NCBI GenBank assembly: GCA_936450465.1
Contig: OW388296.1
Location: 46,013,250 to 46,077,249, forward strand
Reading direction: 5' to 3'
DNA: 64,000 nucleotides
Source: Gibbula magus
Lineage: Eukaryota; Mollusca; Gastropoda; Trochida; Trochidae
Of the stretch, positions 37,517 through 46,429 are shown piece by piece. Both the position numbers and the translations under genes were made by a program. Below the pieces are notes generated by a model that made no database searches, was not told the origin of the DNA, and was given only the letters and a program-made list of their open reading frames with translations. Positions within the stretch are counted from its first letter, which is position 1, and every line of letters begins with the position of its first letter.

Positions 37517-39004
37517 CCGCCGCCGGTGCGTTTTGTATTCGCTATAACTTATTTCCTAGAAGGTTTTGAGAACTCATATACATAACTTCTTACTTATGCC
37601 CCTGGGGAATTTTTTTGACATGTTCATATTCAAGGTCAAAGGTCAAGGTCACGAGTTCTGAAATCGCTAAAAAAAATCCTTGTAAACACGATCACTTGAA
37701 AAATATTTGTTCTATCAGGCTCTTATTTGATGTATATCAACTATGGAGAAAGGCCAAGATTTGAAAAGGTTTTCGCTAACATCCGTCAAAGGTCAAGGTC
37801 ACAGCGAGGGCATGACTTAAGCATGCTTTTGCGAAAATGTCTTATTTCAACTATTAACACTTTGAATCATTAAATGATTGTTATACACAATGAAAAGTGA
37901 TCACTGATTGTGTGACCTTGAAATTTAAAGTTCAAGGTCACGAGATAGGATCAAGGTCACCAGTTCTGAAATCACTAAATAACTTTTTTACATGAAGGTA
38001 TCAACACCTCATATAAATTGCTTCTTTCTTGTACACCTTGGGAAATATTTTGACATGCTCACATTCAAGGTCAAAGGTCAAGGTCATGAGTTCTGAAGTC
38101 ACTACAAAAATCCTTGTAAACACGATAACTTCAACAACTTCTGTGCTAACAGGCCCTAACTTGGTATATATCAACTTTGGAGAAAGACCAAGATTTGAAA
38201 ACGTTTTTGCTAAAATCTGTCAAAGGTCAAGGTCACAGCAAGGTCACAACTTAAGCGTGCTATTGTGAATATGCCTTATGTTAACGATGAACACTTTGAG
38301 TCATTGCATGATTGTTATACACAATGAAAAGTAATCATTGATGGTGTGACCTTGAAGGTCAAAGTTCAAGGTCATGGGATATTGGTTAAGGCCATGTTAA
38401 TCTTTATATTCAATTTTGAAATCAGAAATAGGTTTTAAGAACAAAGTTGTGAAAAGTGACCCCAGTGATGATTCAACTTGTTAGAATAACTTTAATAATG
38501 AAAAAAAGGTTGTCGAAAAAAAATTCCCATTTTATTTATGCTGAGGAGAAGGCGGAACAGGGAAAGGCGAGACCCAAAGTTTCGGAGCTGCTCTGCTTTT
38601 GCGGTGTCCCGCAAACGCTAATCTAGTTAACCAACTATTTTTCTAATTGTCTTAAAGGTGAATACGATATCCCAAAGGACACAATCATACTAATCAACCT
38701 GTATGCAATGCATCATGATCGAAAGAGCTGGGGTGACCCGGAAGTGTTCCGCCCGGAAAGGTTTCTGGACGAGAATGGCAAGATGGCGCCCAAACCTGAT
38801 AGTTGGCTCCCGTTCTCTGCAGGAAGAAGAGTTTGCCTCGGTGAAAGTGTTGCCAAGCCAGAGCTTCATTTGCTTCTTGCCGGAATAATGAGGCAATTTA
38901 AAGTTTCCCCACCAGAGGGGGAGGAAATCACTTTTGAGGTTAAGGAGGCATCATTCGTGAGAATCGCAAAAGATTTCAAGCTTTTGTTTGAATCAAGGTT
39001 GTAA
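21471..39004 (+). CDS. Cytochrome P450 gene 1 (CYP2 clan), 10 exons
   Basis: Exons: 21471-21672, 22215-22292, 24177-24275, 25062-25155, 26998-27153, 28319-28527, 29673-29801, 31610-31714, 34630-34764 and 38658-39004. All introns are GT-AG and the sum is 1554 nt (517 residues). Residues 31-47 form a membrane anchor, followed by KKRYK and PPGPRGWP. Later motifs are WxxxR at W146/R150, the oxygen-activation motif AGIDTS at 323-328, ExxR at E380/R383, FRPERF at 433-438, and the heme loop FSAGRRVCLG with ligand Cys462. The protein is expected to be an ER heme monooxygenase using NADPH-P450 reductase. Motifs resemble the CYP1/CYP17 side of the CYP2 clan; substrate unknown. ATG 21471 is chosen because it fits the gene 2 and gene 3 N-termini. 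The exon 1 and exon 4 edges have decayed copies elsewhere in the cluster. No clear poly(A) signal was found close to the stop. Confidence 0.93.
22355..22676 (-). mobile_element. TTAA MITE remnant in gene 1 intron 2
   Basis: Reverse-oriented member of the 492-823 family. Its start is degenerate (TTAAAGCGGCTGTAGCAAA) and the far terminus is missing. It runs straight into the 'gtcagcgggatatct' repeat. Confidence 0.65.
22677..23200. repeat. GTGACCTTGA-type repeat in gene 1 intron 2
   Basis: Several diverged units each carry 'agcgggatatctcaagaac', 'cactggattctcat', 'gattagattttggtgacctt' and 'tcaaggtcac'. The same family lies at the equivalent place in gene 2 intron 2 (45010-45830), so it probably predates the gene duplication. 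Confidence 0.65.
23628..24122. mobile_element. MITE with ACTGACGGG termini, intron 2
   Basis: The terminal repeats are ACTGACGGGAAAAAGAAAGT and, in reverse, ACTGACGGGCAAAAGAAAGT. The interior ('ttcatcgacatataa', 'gcctcgtcctgcacacattt', 'cttacccctgtc') recurs at 58541-59002. The right end stops about 54 bp before exon 3. It is absent at that place in gene 2. Confidence 0.7.
24509..24545 (+). repeat. TTAA MITE end fragment in intron 3
   Basis: TTAAAGGCGCTGTAACACG resembles the MITE left end. A matching fragment lies at the equivalent position in gene 2 intron 3 (46292-46320), so the insertion is older than the duplication. Confidence 0.5.
24920..25007. repeat. Perfect 30-bp hairpin before exon 4
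   Basis: The arms 24920-24949 and 24978-25007 are exact reverse complements (AACATGATCACATTAGGGAT...) around a 28-nt loop. The hairpin ends 54 bp before exon 4 of gene 1 and is missing from gene 2. Confidence 0.85.
25400..26845 (+). repeat. Array of decayed exon-4 edges, gene 1 intron 4
   Basis: About ten diverged units, roughly 90 bp apart where regular, each resemble the last 40 nt of exon 4 plus the start of the intron. The real edge reads AGGAAGATCGCCACTAAAGC then TCTCAG/GTAGGACAT. Copies include 25752-25788 (AGATCGCTACTAAAGCTCTC), 26140-26185 (AGGAAGATCGCTTCAAAATC then ATTCAG) and 26798-26843 (the same, then GTAAGACAT). Connecting sequence repeats 'ggtattaacgggagttt' and 'ggtaccaattggactggaag'. 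The units do not keep an open frame. Confidence 0.75.
25675..25708. repeat. (GAT)n microsatellite
   Basis: About eleven GAT units within gene 1 intron 4. Confidence 0.95.
27945..28830 (+). repeat. Local duplications in gene 1 introns 5 and 6
   Basis: A 96-bp stretch at 27961-28056 is repeated without visible change at 28649-28744, across exon 6. A weaker copy is at 28085-28200. In addition 28571-28649 is nearly repeated at 28751-28830, including the MITE start AAAGGGGCAGTAGAACG. Exon 6 (28319-28527) itself is not duplicated. Confidence 0.75.
28789..29513. mobile_element. Composite palindromic TTAA MITE, intron 6
   Basis: The element starts TTAAAGGGGCAGTAGAACG and ends in a 'gatacagcccctttaa' terminus. 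The inner part is head-to-head: 29124-29266 is in reverse orientation and 29267-29513 is forward, meeting at 'gagtgtacatgtacatgg'. About 190 bp at 28920-29110 is unrelated insertion. Confidence 0.6.
30892..30930 (+). repeat. TTAA MITE left-end fragment, intron 7
   Basis: TTAAAGGGGCAGTAGCACG and the following T-run match the MITE terminus. The rest of the element is not recognisable. Confidence 0.6.
31404..31589. mobile_element. Fold-back element against exon 8 acceptor
   Basis: The ends GGGTCGTTGCTTTTCACACC and, in reverse, AGGGTCATTGCTTTTCACACC enclose a second inverted pair ('agtttgagatgaccccc' with its complement). The element stops 20 bp before exon 8 of gene 1, so only a short pyrimidine tract and the AG separate it from the exon. 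Gene 2 lacks it. Confidence 0.75.
31944..33169. mobile_element. Element with CCCCCGAC ends and 168-bp tandem units
   Basis: ATACCCCCGAC at 31944-31954 is inverted as GTCGGGGGTAT at 33159-33169. Inside are four units of about 168 bp (phase marks near 32009, 32177, 32345 and 32512). They carry 'cgatcgattac', 'ctcatcctttt', 'tcaccactaggaaaggtgca' and 'aacttagtcaaattctgag'. The 184-residue frame on the minus strand is created by this tandem repeat and is not a gene. The element lies in gene 1 intron 8. Confidence 0.65.
33974..34336 (+). mobile_element. TTAA MITE, full length, intron 8
   Basis: TTAA-AGGGGCAATAGCACG at the left and CGTGCTACTGCCCCT-TTAA at the right, with the full set of family landmarks. 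It is one of the best-preserved copies. Confidence 0.8.
34477..34559. repeat. Perfect 30-bp hairpin before exon 9
   Basis: The arms 34477-34506 and 34530-34559 are exact complements (GGTCTCATGTACCATCTTTG...). The pairing extends about five bases outward with one mismatch. It lies 70 bp upstream of exon 9 of gene 1 and is absent from gene 2. Confidence 0.85.
35426..35820 (+). mobile_element. MITE with CAGTCTGAT ends, copy 1
   Basis: Begins CAGTCTGATGAAAATAGAC and carries 'gggatacgaactcatatcg' and 'gctttcggtgcgagaagc', closing with a complementary 'gttcgtatcccgatat'. It is oriented opposite to the copy at 36028-36480. Gene 1 intron 9. Confidence 0.65.
36028..36480 (-). mobile_element. MITE with CAGTCTGAT ends, copy 2
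   Basis: The termini ACCAGTCTGATTAAAATCGA and, in reverse, GTCAGTCTGATTAAAATCGA form long imperfect terminal repeats that also include 'ctaccgggatacgaac'. The 154-residue minus frame covering it is made of element sequence. Confidence 0.7.
36583..36942 (+). mobile_element. TTAA MITE, full length, intron 9
   Basis: TTAA-AGGGGCAGTAGCACG at the left and CGTGCTACTGCCCCT-TTAA at the right. The interior agrees with the 33974-34336 copy. Confidence 0.8.
37437..38620. repeat. AAGGTCA-rich repeat, fullest copy, intron 9
   Basis: It opens with a hairpin (AGCAGCTCCGAC / GTCGGAGCTGCT) and a (CCGTCG)n tract at 37485-37530. Two long segments each carry AGGTCA-A-AGGTCA-AGGTCA (37633-37651 and 38068-38086) and single 'caaaggtcaaggtcac' sites. 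It ends with 'ggcggaacagggaaaggc' and 'tgctctgcttttgcggtgtc', about 38 bp before exon 10 of gene 1. Confidence 0.75.
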
Positions 39005-39639
39005 TATTGTATCTGATATGAAGGCCATAAGTGCCTCCTTTTATGTTGTGGTGTTGTGACGTCAATGGAGGAATCTCATTACCGGCAACTGTCATAATAC
39101 AAAGTAATTTAGCAACATTTTGATTTTACAAACACATTTTGAATTTTGCACACATCGAATGTTTTGATTTCCAAATTGGTAATTCCACAGCTGACAATAA
39201 CATAAGTATTGCATAAACGTGTTTTTTGGATGATTTCACATACCTCATATATTCATCTAATGGTGGTGATAATCATCATTAATTAATCAATTAATGAGCC
39301 TCCTCTTCTGGCGGGTCTCCTCTGTGGCTAATCACAGGCCTCAAATATTATCTTCAAAGCGGATCACTGCGCTGATTGTAGCCTCATCTAGCTGACCACC
39401 TCTGATAATGTGTCATCATATCCAGAATGTATTTTTAAGCCCATATTGTGTAGTAAATTTGCTGTATCTGATGGGAGAGACATGCCATATTCAGTTAACG
39501 TATCACTGTGATTTACCTTTAGAAATACATGCCATTTACATTTACAGTGAAAAATGTTTTTAAAAATATGTTTCTACTTTCGGGATAAAAGTTCAGTCAG
39601 GATCAACTGTCAGCACTGACTGTACCATCAAGCTGCGCT

Positions 39640-40455
39640 CTTGAAAAAAAAACAGATGGGAATTTCGTGACCTGATTGGTACAGATATGGTCAATGTCAC
39701 CGATTTTAAAATCATTAAATAATTTGTGTCCAAGAAGGTTTTAAGAGCTTCCTTTTTATACACCTTGAGAATTAATTGACATGTTCTTATTCAAAGTCAA
39801 AGGCGAAGGTCATGACTATAAAATCACCCATATTTTGTATATATATATAAACTACGGAGAAAGACCAAGATTTCGAAATGTTTTCGATAAAATCCATAAA
39901 AGGCCAAGGTCACAGCAAGGTCATAATTTAAGCATGCTTTTGCGAATGCACTTTACCAGAATGCAATCTGATCCTGGTTGACCGCGATCAGAATGCAGCG
40001 ATCAGAATGCAGTTCGACCGCAACCAGGATCAGATTGCAGTCAGATCTCGGTTGACCACGATCAGAATGCAAACGGATTGCGGTTTTCAGGTAACTATTC
40101 TGCAGGGGTCTGTATATTAACTATTAACACTTTGAATTATTACATGTCTGTTATACACAACGAAAAGTGATCATTGTTTGTGTGACCTTAAAGATCACAG
40201 GTCAAGGCAAGATTTGGGTTAAAGCCATTCTAACACTTTAATCAAATTTTGAAATCAGAAATTGGTTTTAAGAACAAACTTGTGTGAATCGACCCCAGTA
40301 ATGATTCAACTTGTTAGTAATAACTTCAGTGATGAAAAGAATTTTAATTAAAAAATTGTCCATTTTATTGTGTCTGTGGAGGAGGCGAAACAGGGAAAGA
40401 CAAAACCCTCACTTTCGGGACTGCTCTGCTTTTGGATGTCCCGCAAATGCTAATA
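39640..40455. repeat. AAGGTCA-rich repeat, third copy
   Basis: Shares 'actacggagaaagaccaaga', 'ggccaaggtcacagcaagg', 'acaacgaaaagtgatcattg' and the closing 'ggcgaaacagggaaagac' with the intron 9 copy. It is more decayed and split by the inverted repeat at 39955-40092. Confidence 0.65.
39955..40092. repeat. Inverted repeat inside AGGTCA element
   Basis: 'gcaatctgatcctggttg' is mirrored by 'caaccaggatcagattgc', with further 'gaccgcgatcagaatgca' repeats between and after. Confidence 0.7.
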
Positions 40456-41149
40456 TAGTTGTCAAATGTTCTCTCTAACTTCACATGTCCATATCCCAAC
40501 TCCCTGTCTGTCTCTTGTACACTGTTGGAAGATTAATAATGTTAATGATCTGGAGAGTTTTCGTCTTTGTGTTCAATACTTTTCCTGAATGAATAAACTG
40601 TTTCTATCAATATTAAATTATGTTATATTGTTTTTGGTTTTAAAGAATTATCTTTTTATTTGAGAAAAGCCAACATTTAAAGGACATAAACAATATGTTT
40701 GTCATCTATGTCATTCATCTCATTTCATAAATAGTGGGCATTTTGACATGGATACTGTAGGTTCAGGGTGTTTCAGTTTCGACTTCCCAAGTTGGCCATG
40801 AAGTGCCTTCTCTGTTCCCAGGGCAGACTGGGGAATGAGTGCGAAAGGATCAATGCATTTCTTTAAAAACACCAAATTCGAATCAGGAATATGTTTAAAA
40901 ACTTACCTCTTTACGCTCAATTATGCTAAATTACATGTATGTTTATATTGAAATGTCGAAATCAATATAACTTGTTGTTGGATTACATGTTGTTTAAATA
41001 GCTGTATATTATTAGGCTCATACTCATACCTGTCATTTGTAAAGATAACTTACAAAAGTTTATTGTTGTTTTTTAAAAACTATTTTCATTTTTTCATTTT
41101 TTTAAAATTTATTTATTTAAAAAAACAACATGTTTTAACCTTCAAAAGT

Positions 41150-41890
41150 TAAAGAGCCATTGATATGCTGATAAATATATCGGAAAATTTTATACGCTTA
41201 ATTTTTCACAGATTTTTCAACCAAAAATAAGCCGAGAAATCGCACTTATTACAAGCAGTTTTCCTGTTTAAATATAGATCAAGTCTATTATTTACAAGTG
41301 CAAATCATTGTGGTTCGACTCACACAGTGTAAACAAAGACACAAAGATATTGGAATAAATTCTTTACCCAAATATGTATTTTGCTTGTATTGTATAATCA
41401 ATGAGAATGTATTTGTCATACATGTACGTGCTGGTGTGTTCACAATAAAACGTACATTAGACAGGTTAAATATTAATAATTTGTATATTCTCAGGACATT
41501 CAGAAACATTGTTAATATGGCAACTGTCACAGTCGGTATCTGTGACAAGGGAAACTTGCAAGAAAAGATCGTGTAGCACGTGGGTTGCTATGGCGACTTG
41601 CTCTATAAACGAGTCTGCATGCTTCGGAAACGAGTGTTGCAGTGTAGCACGTTTTATGCAATAAAAGGAATTATGTTTTTACGGCATCAGATACCCATGA
41701 CGCGCGTTAATCGAATACTTGTCTTCTTTACATTGTCGTGATATAAAAATTATGTATCACATGTCATGTTGTTGATAAAAGATTTCTCTAGCGAACGTTA
41801 TAAGTATATTTTTCACAAATAATTTTGTATTTGAAACACTAACATACTTGATGATTGACACACGTAGATTTCATAGGTCTTAATGCTTGA
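41150..41890. repeat. Block inverted relative to 20455-21310
   Basis: Reverse-complement counterpart of the gene 1 proximal upstream region (landmarks listed there). It sits about 2 kb downstream of gene 1 and about 2 kb upstream of gene 2. Confidence 0.65.
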
Positions 41891-43233
41891 AAAAATTACA
41901 TTTTCCTGATTTTCAAGGAAAATTATTTTCCCGTCACTAGTGTAAATGTTTTGGTTATGCTTTGGTCAATATTTCAACGTGGACTTTGGGTCGTACAGTT
42001 GCTAGGCAACCAAAGATAGGAGAGAAAGAAGAGCCGTAATTAATTATTATAAATGAGCTGGGAGGAATGGAATAAAATCAAAGCATAAATGTATTCTCCC
42101 TGGTGGAAATTTGACAAACTCTAATAGATCAATATTCAATAGAACGAAGCTTGTTGAATGTACAATCAATTAATAAAATCCGCACCATCGGAACACCCGT
42201 GTTGAGCCTCACATGGATAAATGACCCCGATCTCGCACGTTCAGAGGTTAACCTAGACCTATGTGTATTTTGAAATTGGAATACACGAGGCAGCATCTGT
42301 CGGGTCAACGTGAGTAAGATTAAGTCAGTCTAGTATATGTACAATACTAATTAACATGTTAATACTGTTCAAGAAAGTTTTATGTTCAATGGGTTCATTT
42401 ATGGACCTGTTATTGCTGGTTAGCAGTTTGTACTTCATGCATCACCGATTATGTTATTGTGACAGTGTTCAATCGACTTATTTTCAGTCAATATCGTTCA
42501 TTATATGTACACAGTGACATTATCTTGATTGTGAATCTTGGATTTGGGGTATGATGTAAACAAATAAGTCATACACGTTGCGCTGGTATACTAGAGTTGC
42601 CTCCCTTGAAAGCTTAAGCACGTACACGCTCAATAGAAACTGTGGTATTTGGCCAGAGCTAGGGCTATTTAAAGCAACTGGTATGCATGAGTCGACTGAA
42701 CGATTTTAGTACATATTATTGGACCTGAATAATACATAATGTAACAATTCATCTATCGACAGTCTGTTCAATTATTCTAATTAAGAATCTATATTATTTA
42801 TGAATATTTGTTTGGTCATATTTGTAGAGTGTAATTGGTCTGGGGTGCACTCAGGCGTTTCATTCAACAACTGTGATGGGGGGTGGGGGTAGGGTTGGAG
42901 ATTCGAACGATTACAAACACTTGTTGGGTGAGATATAGATGTAGATTTTTTATTTCGTTGTTTAATTGGAGATAAAGTCACAGCATGTGTAGTTTATCTG
43001 GTTCCTTAAACAAACATGTTTTCATATTATTATTCATTCATGCTTATTTTCATATCATGTTGGGAATACTTAAAACATTCTGATATTTTAAGGAGAAGTT
43101 CAATCAATATGTGTCTGTCAAATAGTGTATTATGGCTCACAGTTCCAGCGTCCTTACGTATATTGTATATCTTCAATGTTTGTACTCCAATGCACCAGTA
43201 AAGTTTACATCTTTGTTTGCACCAGATGGTCTT

Positions 43234-43921
43234 TCACAGATAATACTGAACCAAAATGACAAATACTCTCCATACAATATACAGAGACCAATTTATTCAT
43301 ATTACAGATAATACTGAACCAAAATGACAAATACTCTCCATACAATATACAGAGACCAATTTATTCATATTACAGATAATACTGAACCAAAATGACAAAT
43401 ACTCTCCATACAATATACGGGGACCAATGTTTTCGTATCACAGAGGAAAATGAACCAAAATGACAAATAGCCTCAAAGTAATATACGGGGACCACTTTAT
43501 TTCATATCACAGAGAATACTGAACCAAAATAGCAGATAACCTTCACAATATACGGACACCGATTTATTTGAATTTACAGAGAATACTGAACAAAATCGCA
43601 AATAACTTCCAAACAATGTACGGGAACAAAATTATTTCATATGACACAGAATACTGAACCAAAATGGCAAATAACCTCCACAATATACGGGGACCAGTTT
43701 ATTTCATATGAAAGAGAACACTGAACCAAAATAGCAGATAACCTCCACCGGTTTATTTTAATTCACAGAGAATACTGAACCAAAATGATAAATGCCCTTT
43801 CAAACAATATACGGGGAGTAATCTATTTCATTACACAGAAAAAACTGTTTCAACGTGGCAATTAACCTCCAAACAATATACGAGGGATACTTGTTTCATA
43901 TTGTACAGAGTACTGACAACA
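43234..43921 (+). repeat. Tandem array of decayed P450 start regions
   Basis: Ten units of about 67-68 bp end at the true start of gene 2. Each carries 'cagagaatactgaaccaaa' followed by an ATG or a mutated ATG. Those positions are 43256, 43324, 43392, 43460, 43529 (ATA), 43595 (ATC), 43664, 43731 (ATA), 43785 and 43855 (GTG), and the real ATG is 43922. The first three units are almost identical and encode MTNTLHTIYRDQ, which resembles the gene 1 start MANTIRAFYQDH. The unit is therefore the 5' flank plus the first dozen codons of exon 1. Spacing is not a multiple of three, so no frame runs through. Gene 1 has a single copy. Confidence 0.85.
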
Positions 43922-46398
43922 ATGGCAAGTACAATCAGAGCATTATACCAAGATCACATAGAAGATATATGCGACCAGATCAAAACGTATCTACCATCAA
44001 GTATCACAGGGCGAGCTGTACTAGTAGGAGTGTCTGCAGGAGTGATCGTGTATCTGATAACTAAGAAGAGATACAAGCTTCCCCCGGGACCCCGAGGATG
44101 GCCTTTGCTGGGGAATATACTGGGTGAGAATGTCATCATCACCATTTTTCTAAAGACTTAAAATGACTGTTTTAAGACCAATCAGAACGCAGTCGCTATT
44201 CTGTATGAAGCTATTTTATCAAATGAACGTTAAATAAATGTACAACTTTGAACTTACGTATTTATCATATATTAACATTTTATGAAAGGCTTCAAAATAA
44301 CCGTGCTGTACACATGTACATGTGAAGTGAAGATACTCTTTGATAATGCCGTTCAGCAAATCGAGCTGTGATTAGTTTCAAATGTAAAACTTTGAACTTA
44401 AATATTTATCCATTATTTACATTTTATGAAAAGCTTCAAAATTACAATGCGGTAAACATGTACAAAATGTACATGTGAAAATAAGATACTCATTGATAAT
44501 GCCGTTCAGCAAATGGAGTTGTGATATGTTTCACCCTTTGAAGGCGATTAGAAAATTAAAACAAGCTATATGCATGAGTAAAGTAAGATGAAGGGAAGTT
44601 GTCATTGGGAAGTTGCACAGTTCACACTGTACATAGACGCATGTTTGCATTGCCATGAGCGTATTCTACTACTATATACACCATCATTTCTTCAATGCAA
44701 ATGTGATATTCCAACAGAATTTCGGAATGCTACCATATACGAGAAGTTGATCGAATGGGAGCAGGAGTATGGACCAATAATCAAATTCCAAGCTGGTAAG
44801 TTCTAACTTTTGGCTGGTGAGTTAGATTCTAGAAATAAAAATGTTCTCAAAATGACTCTTGAAATGAGACTTTGACATTTAACTTCGTCAGTCATCCTCG
44901 GTTACCCAGGGTTTTATATATGCTCCGTTACTCTCCACTTTATCACCCATGGGTGATATAGTGGAGAGTAACGGAGCAGATATAAAACCACGAGTAACGG
45001 AGGATGTTCGTCAGTGGGATACCTCAAAACCGGATGACTGGATACTCTTAAAATCTTATGCGTAGCTTTTTGGGGAGATTTTGGTGACCTTTTCGGCATG
45101 TGACCTTGTATGTTTAGCTACATGTAGTCGGCGGGATATCTCAAGAATCGTTTTCTTACACAAAGTTTCCCCTAGGGACGACAAAGGGTTGATTAGATTT
45201 TAGTGACCTTGACGTAATTCTCAAGGTCACAGCGGACCTTTTTTTCGGCATGTGACTCTGCAGTTTAAGTTTGTCAGCAAGATATCTCAAGAACCATTCA
45301 CTTGATTCTCATCACCTCTTACACCGGGAAACTTCAGGGCCAAGTCGATTTCGGTGACCTTACTATTGTTTTTATCACCCGCCGCGCGTTTAGCGCGAAG
45401 CGGGGGATATAGTATTTGGCTGCGTCACTGGATTCTTTTCATATTTTGCATATGGATTCATCATAGGAACATAAATGTTCCTACAGAGGTTTGTGACCTT
45501 GACCTTCATTTCAAGGTCACAACGAGACTTTGTCATTTTACCCTTGTCAGCGGGATATCTCAAGAACCATTCGCTGGATTCTCTTCATATTTCTCCAAGG
45601 AAAGACAAAGGGCTGATTAGAGTTTGGTGACCTTGACATAAGTTTCACAGCGTTACTCTGAATTTTTCGACATGTTAATGTTCATGTAAAGCTTGTCAGC
45701 GGGATATCTCAAAAACCATTCACCGGAATTCATTCATTTCTTACACAAAGCACCTCCTAGTGAAGACGACGGGCTGATTAGATTTTGGTGACCTTGTTGT
45801 ATTATTTTTTGGCTGAGGATCATGTCAACTTAGTGACAACTGCTTATTGTTAATATCTATCTTTTAGACATATGTTTCTAGTAAATACAAATATCAATAA
45901 TATATTCAAAGGGTGGTGCATGTTTAATGACAATGTGTATATATGCTATCCATAACAGGCCCAGCTACCATGATAGCACTCAACAGCACTGAAGTGATAT
46001 ATGAAGCTCTGGTGAAGAAACAAGCAGACTTTGCTGGAAGACCCCAATCTTATTCAGGTGTGTCATTTATGGAAGTTCGTGGTTATCTGATTCATTAAGA
46101 TCTGTAATTTGCCATTGCAAATGTTGTGTTTCAACGGTAGTCATGATAGACTAATATTAAGTCTTTGGATGTTTCGTTCATCTGGCCTCAAATTACCGAT
46201 AGGTTTACGTGATGTCATGGTACTTAGCGTCAGTCAATAGGGCCAATAAGGATAATGATTTCTGGATTTCTGTTTCTCCTAATTAATAGCATTAAAGGCG
46301 CTGTAGCACGTCGTATGTACGTGTCTGAGTGTATATACATACTTGTATGTACATTGTATGTATGTATTTTTGTACATTGTATCCATGTAACGTCAGTG

Positions 46399-46429
<31 letters not shown>

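Larger units (their letters stand above)
39505..42770 (+). repeat. Paralogous flank block, gene 2 side
   Basis: Counterpart of 13855-15720 and 19640-19745, in the same orientation and order. It is interrupted by an AGGTCA repeat, an inverted repeat and the inverted block 41150-41890. It contains no supported gene. Confidence 0.65.

Noticed and set aside
37437..38620. AGGTCA repeat as a Helitron (CTAG-like 3' end)
   Set aside because: No clear 3' hairpin directly before a CTRR end, and the 5' end begins with a palindrome; the evidence is too weak to name the class.
43256..43330. First ATG of the upstream array as the gene 2 start
   Set aside because: The frame stops after 23 codons and does not join the P450 frame.
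43234..43921. CRISPR-like regular repeats
   Set aside because: There are no unique spacers; the units are contiguous, diverged copies of an exon 1 edge in a eukaryotic locus.
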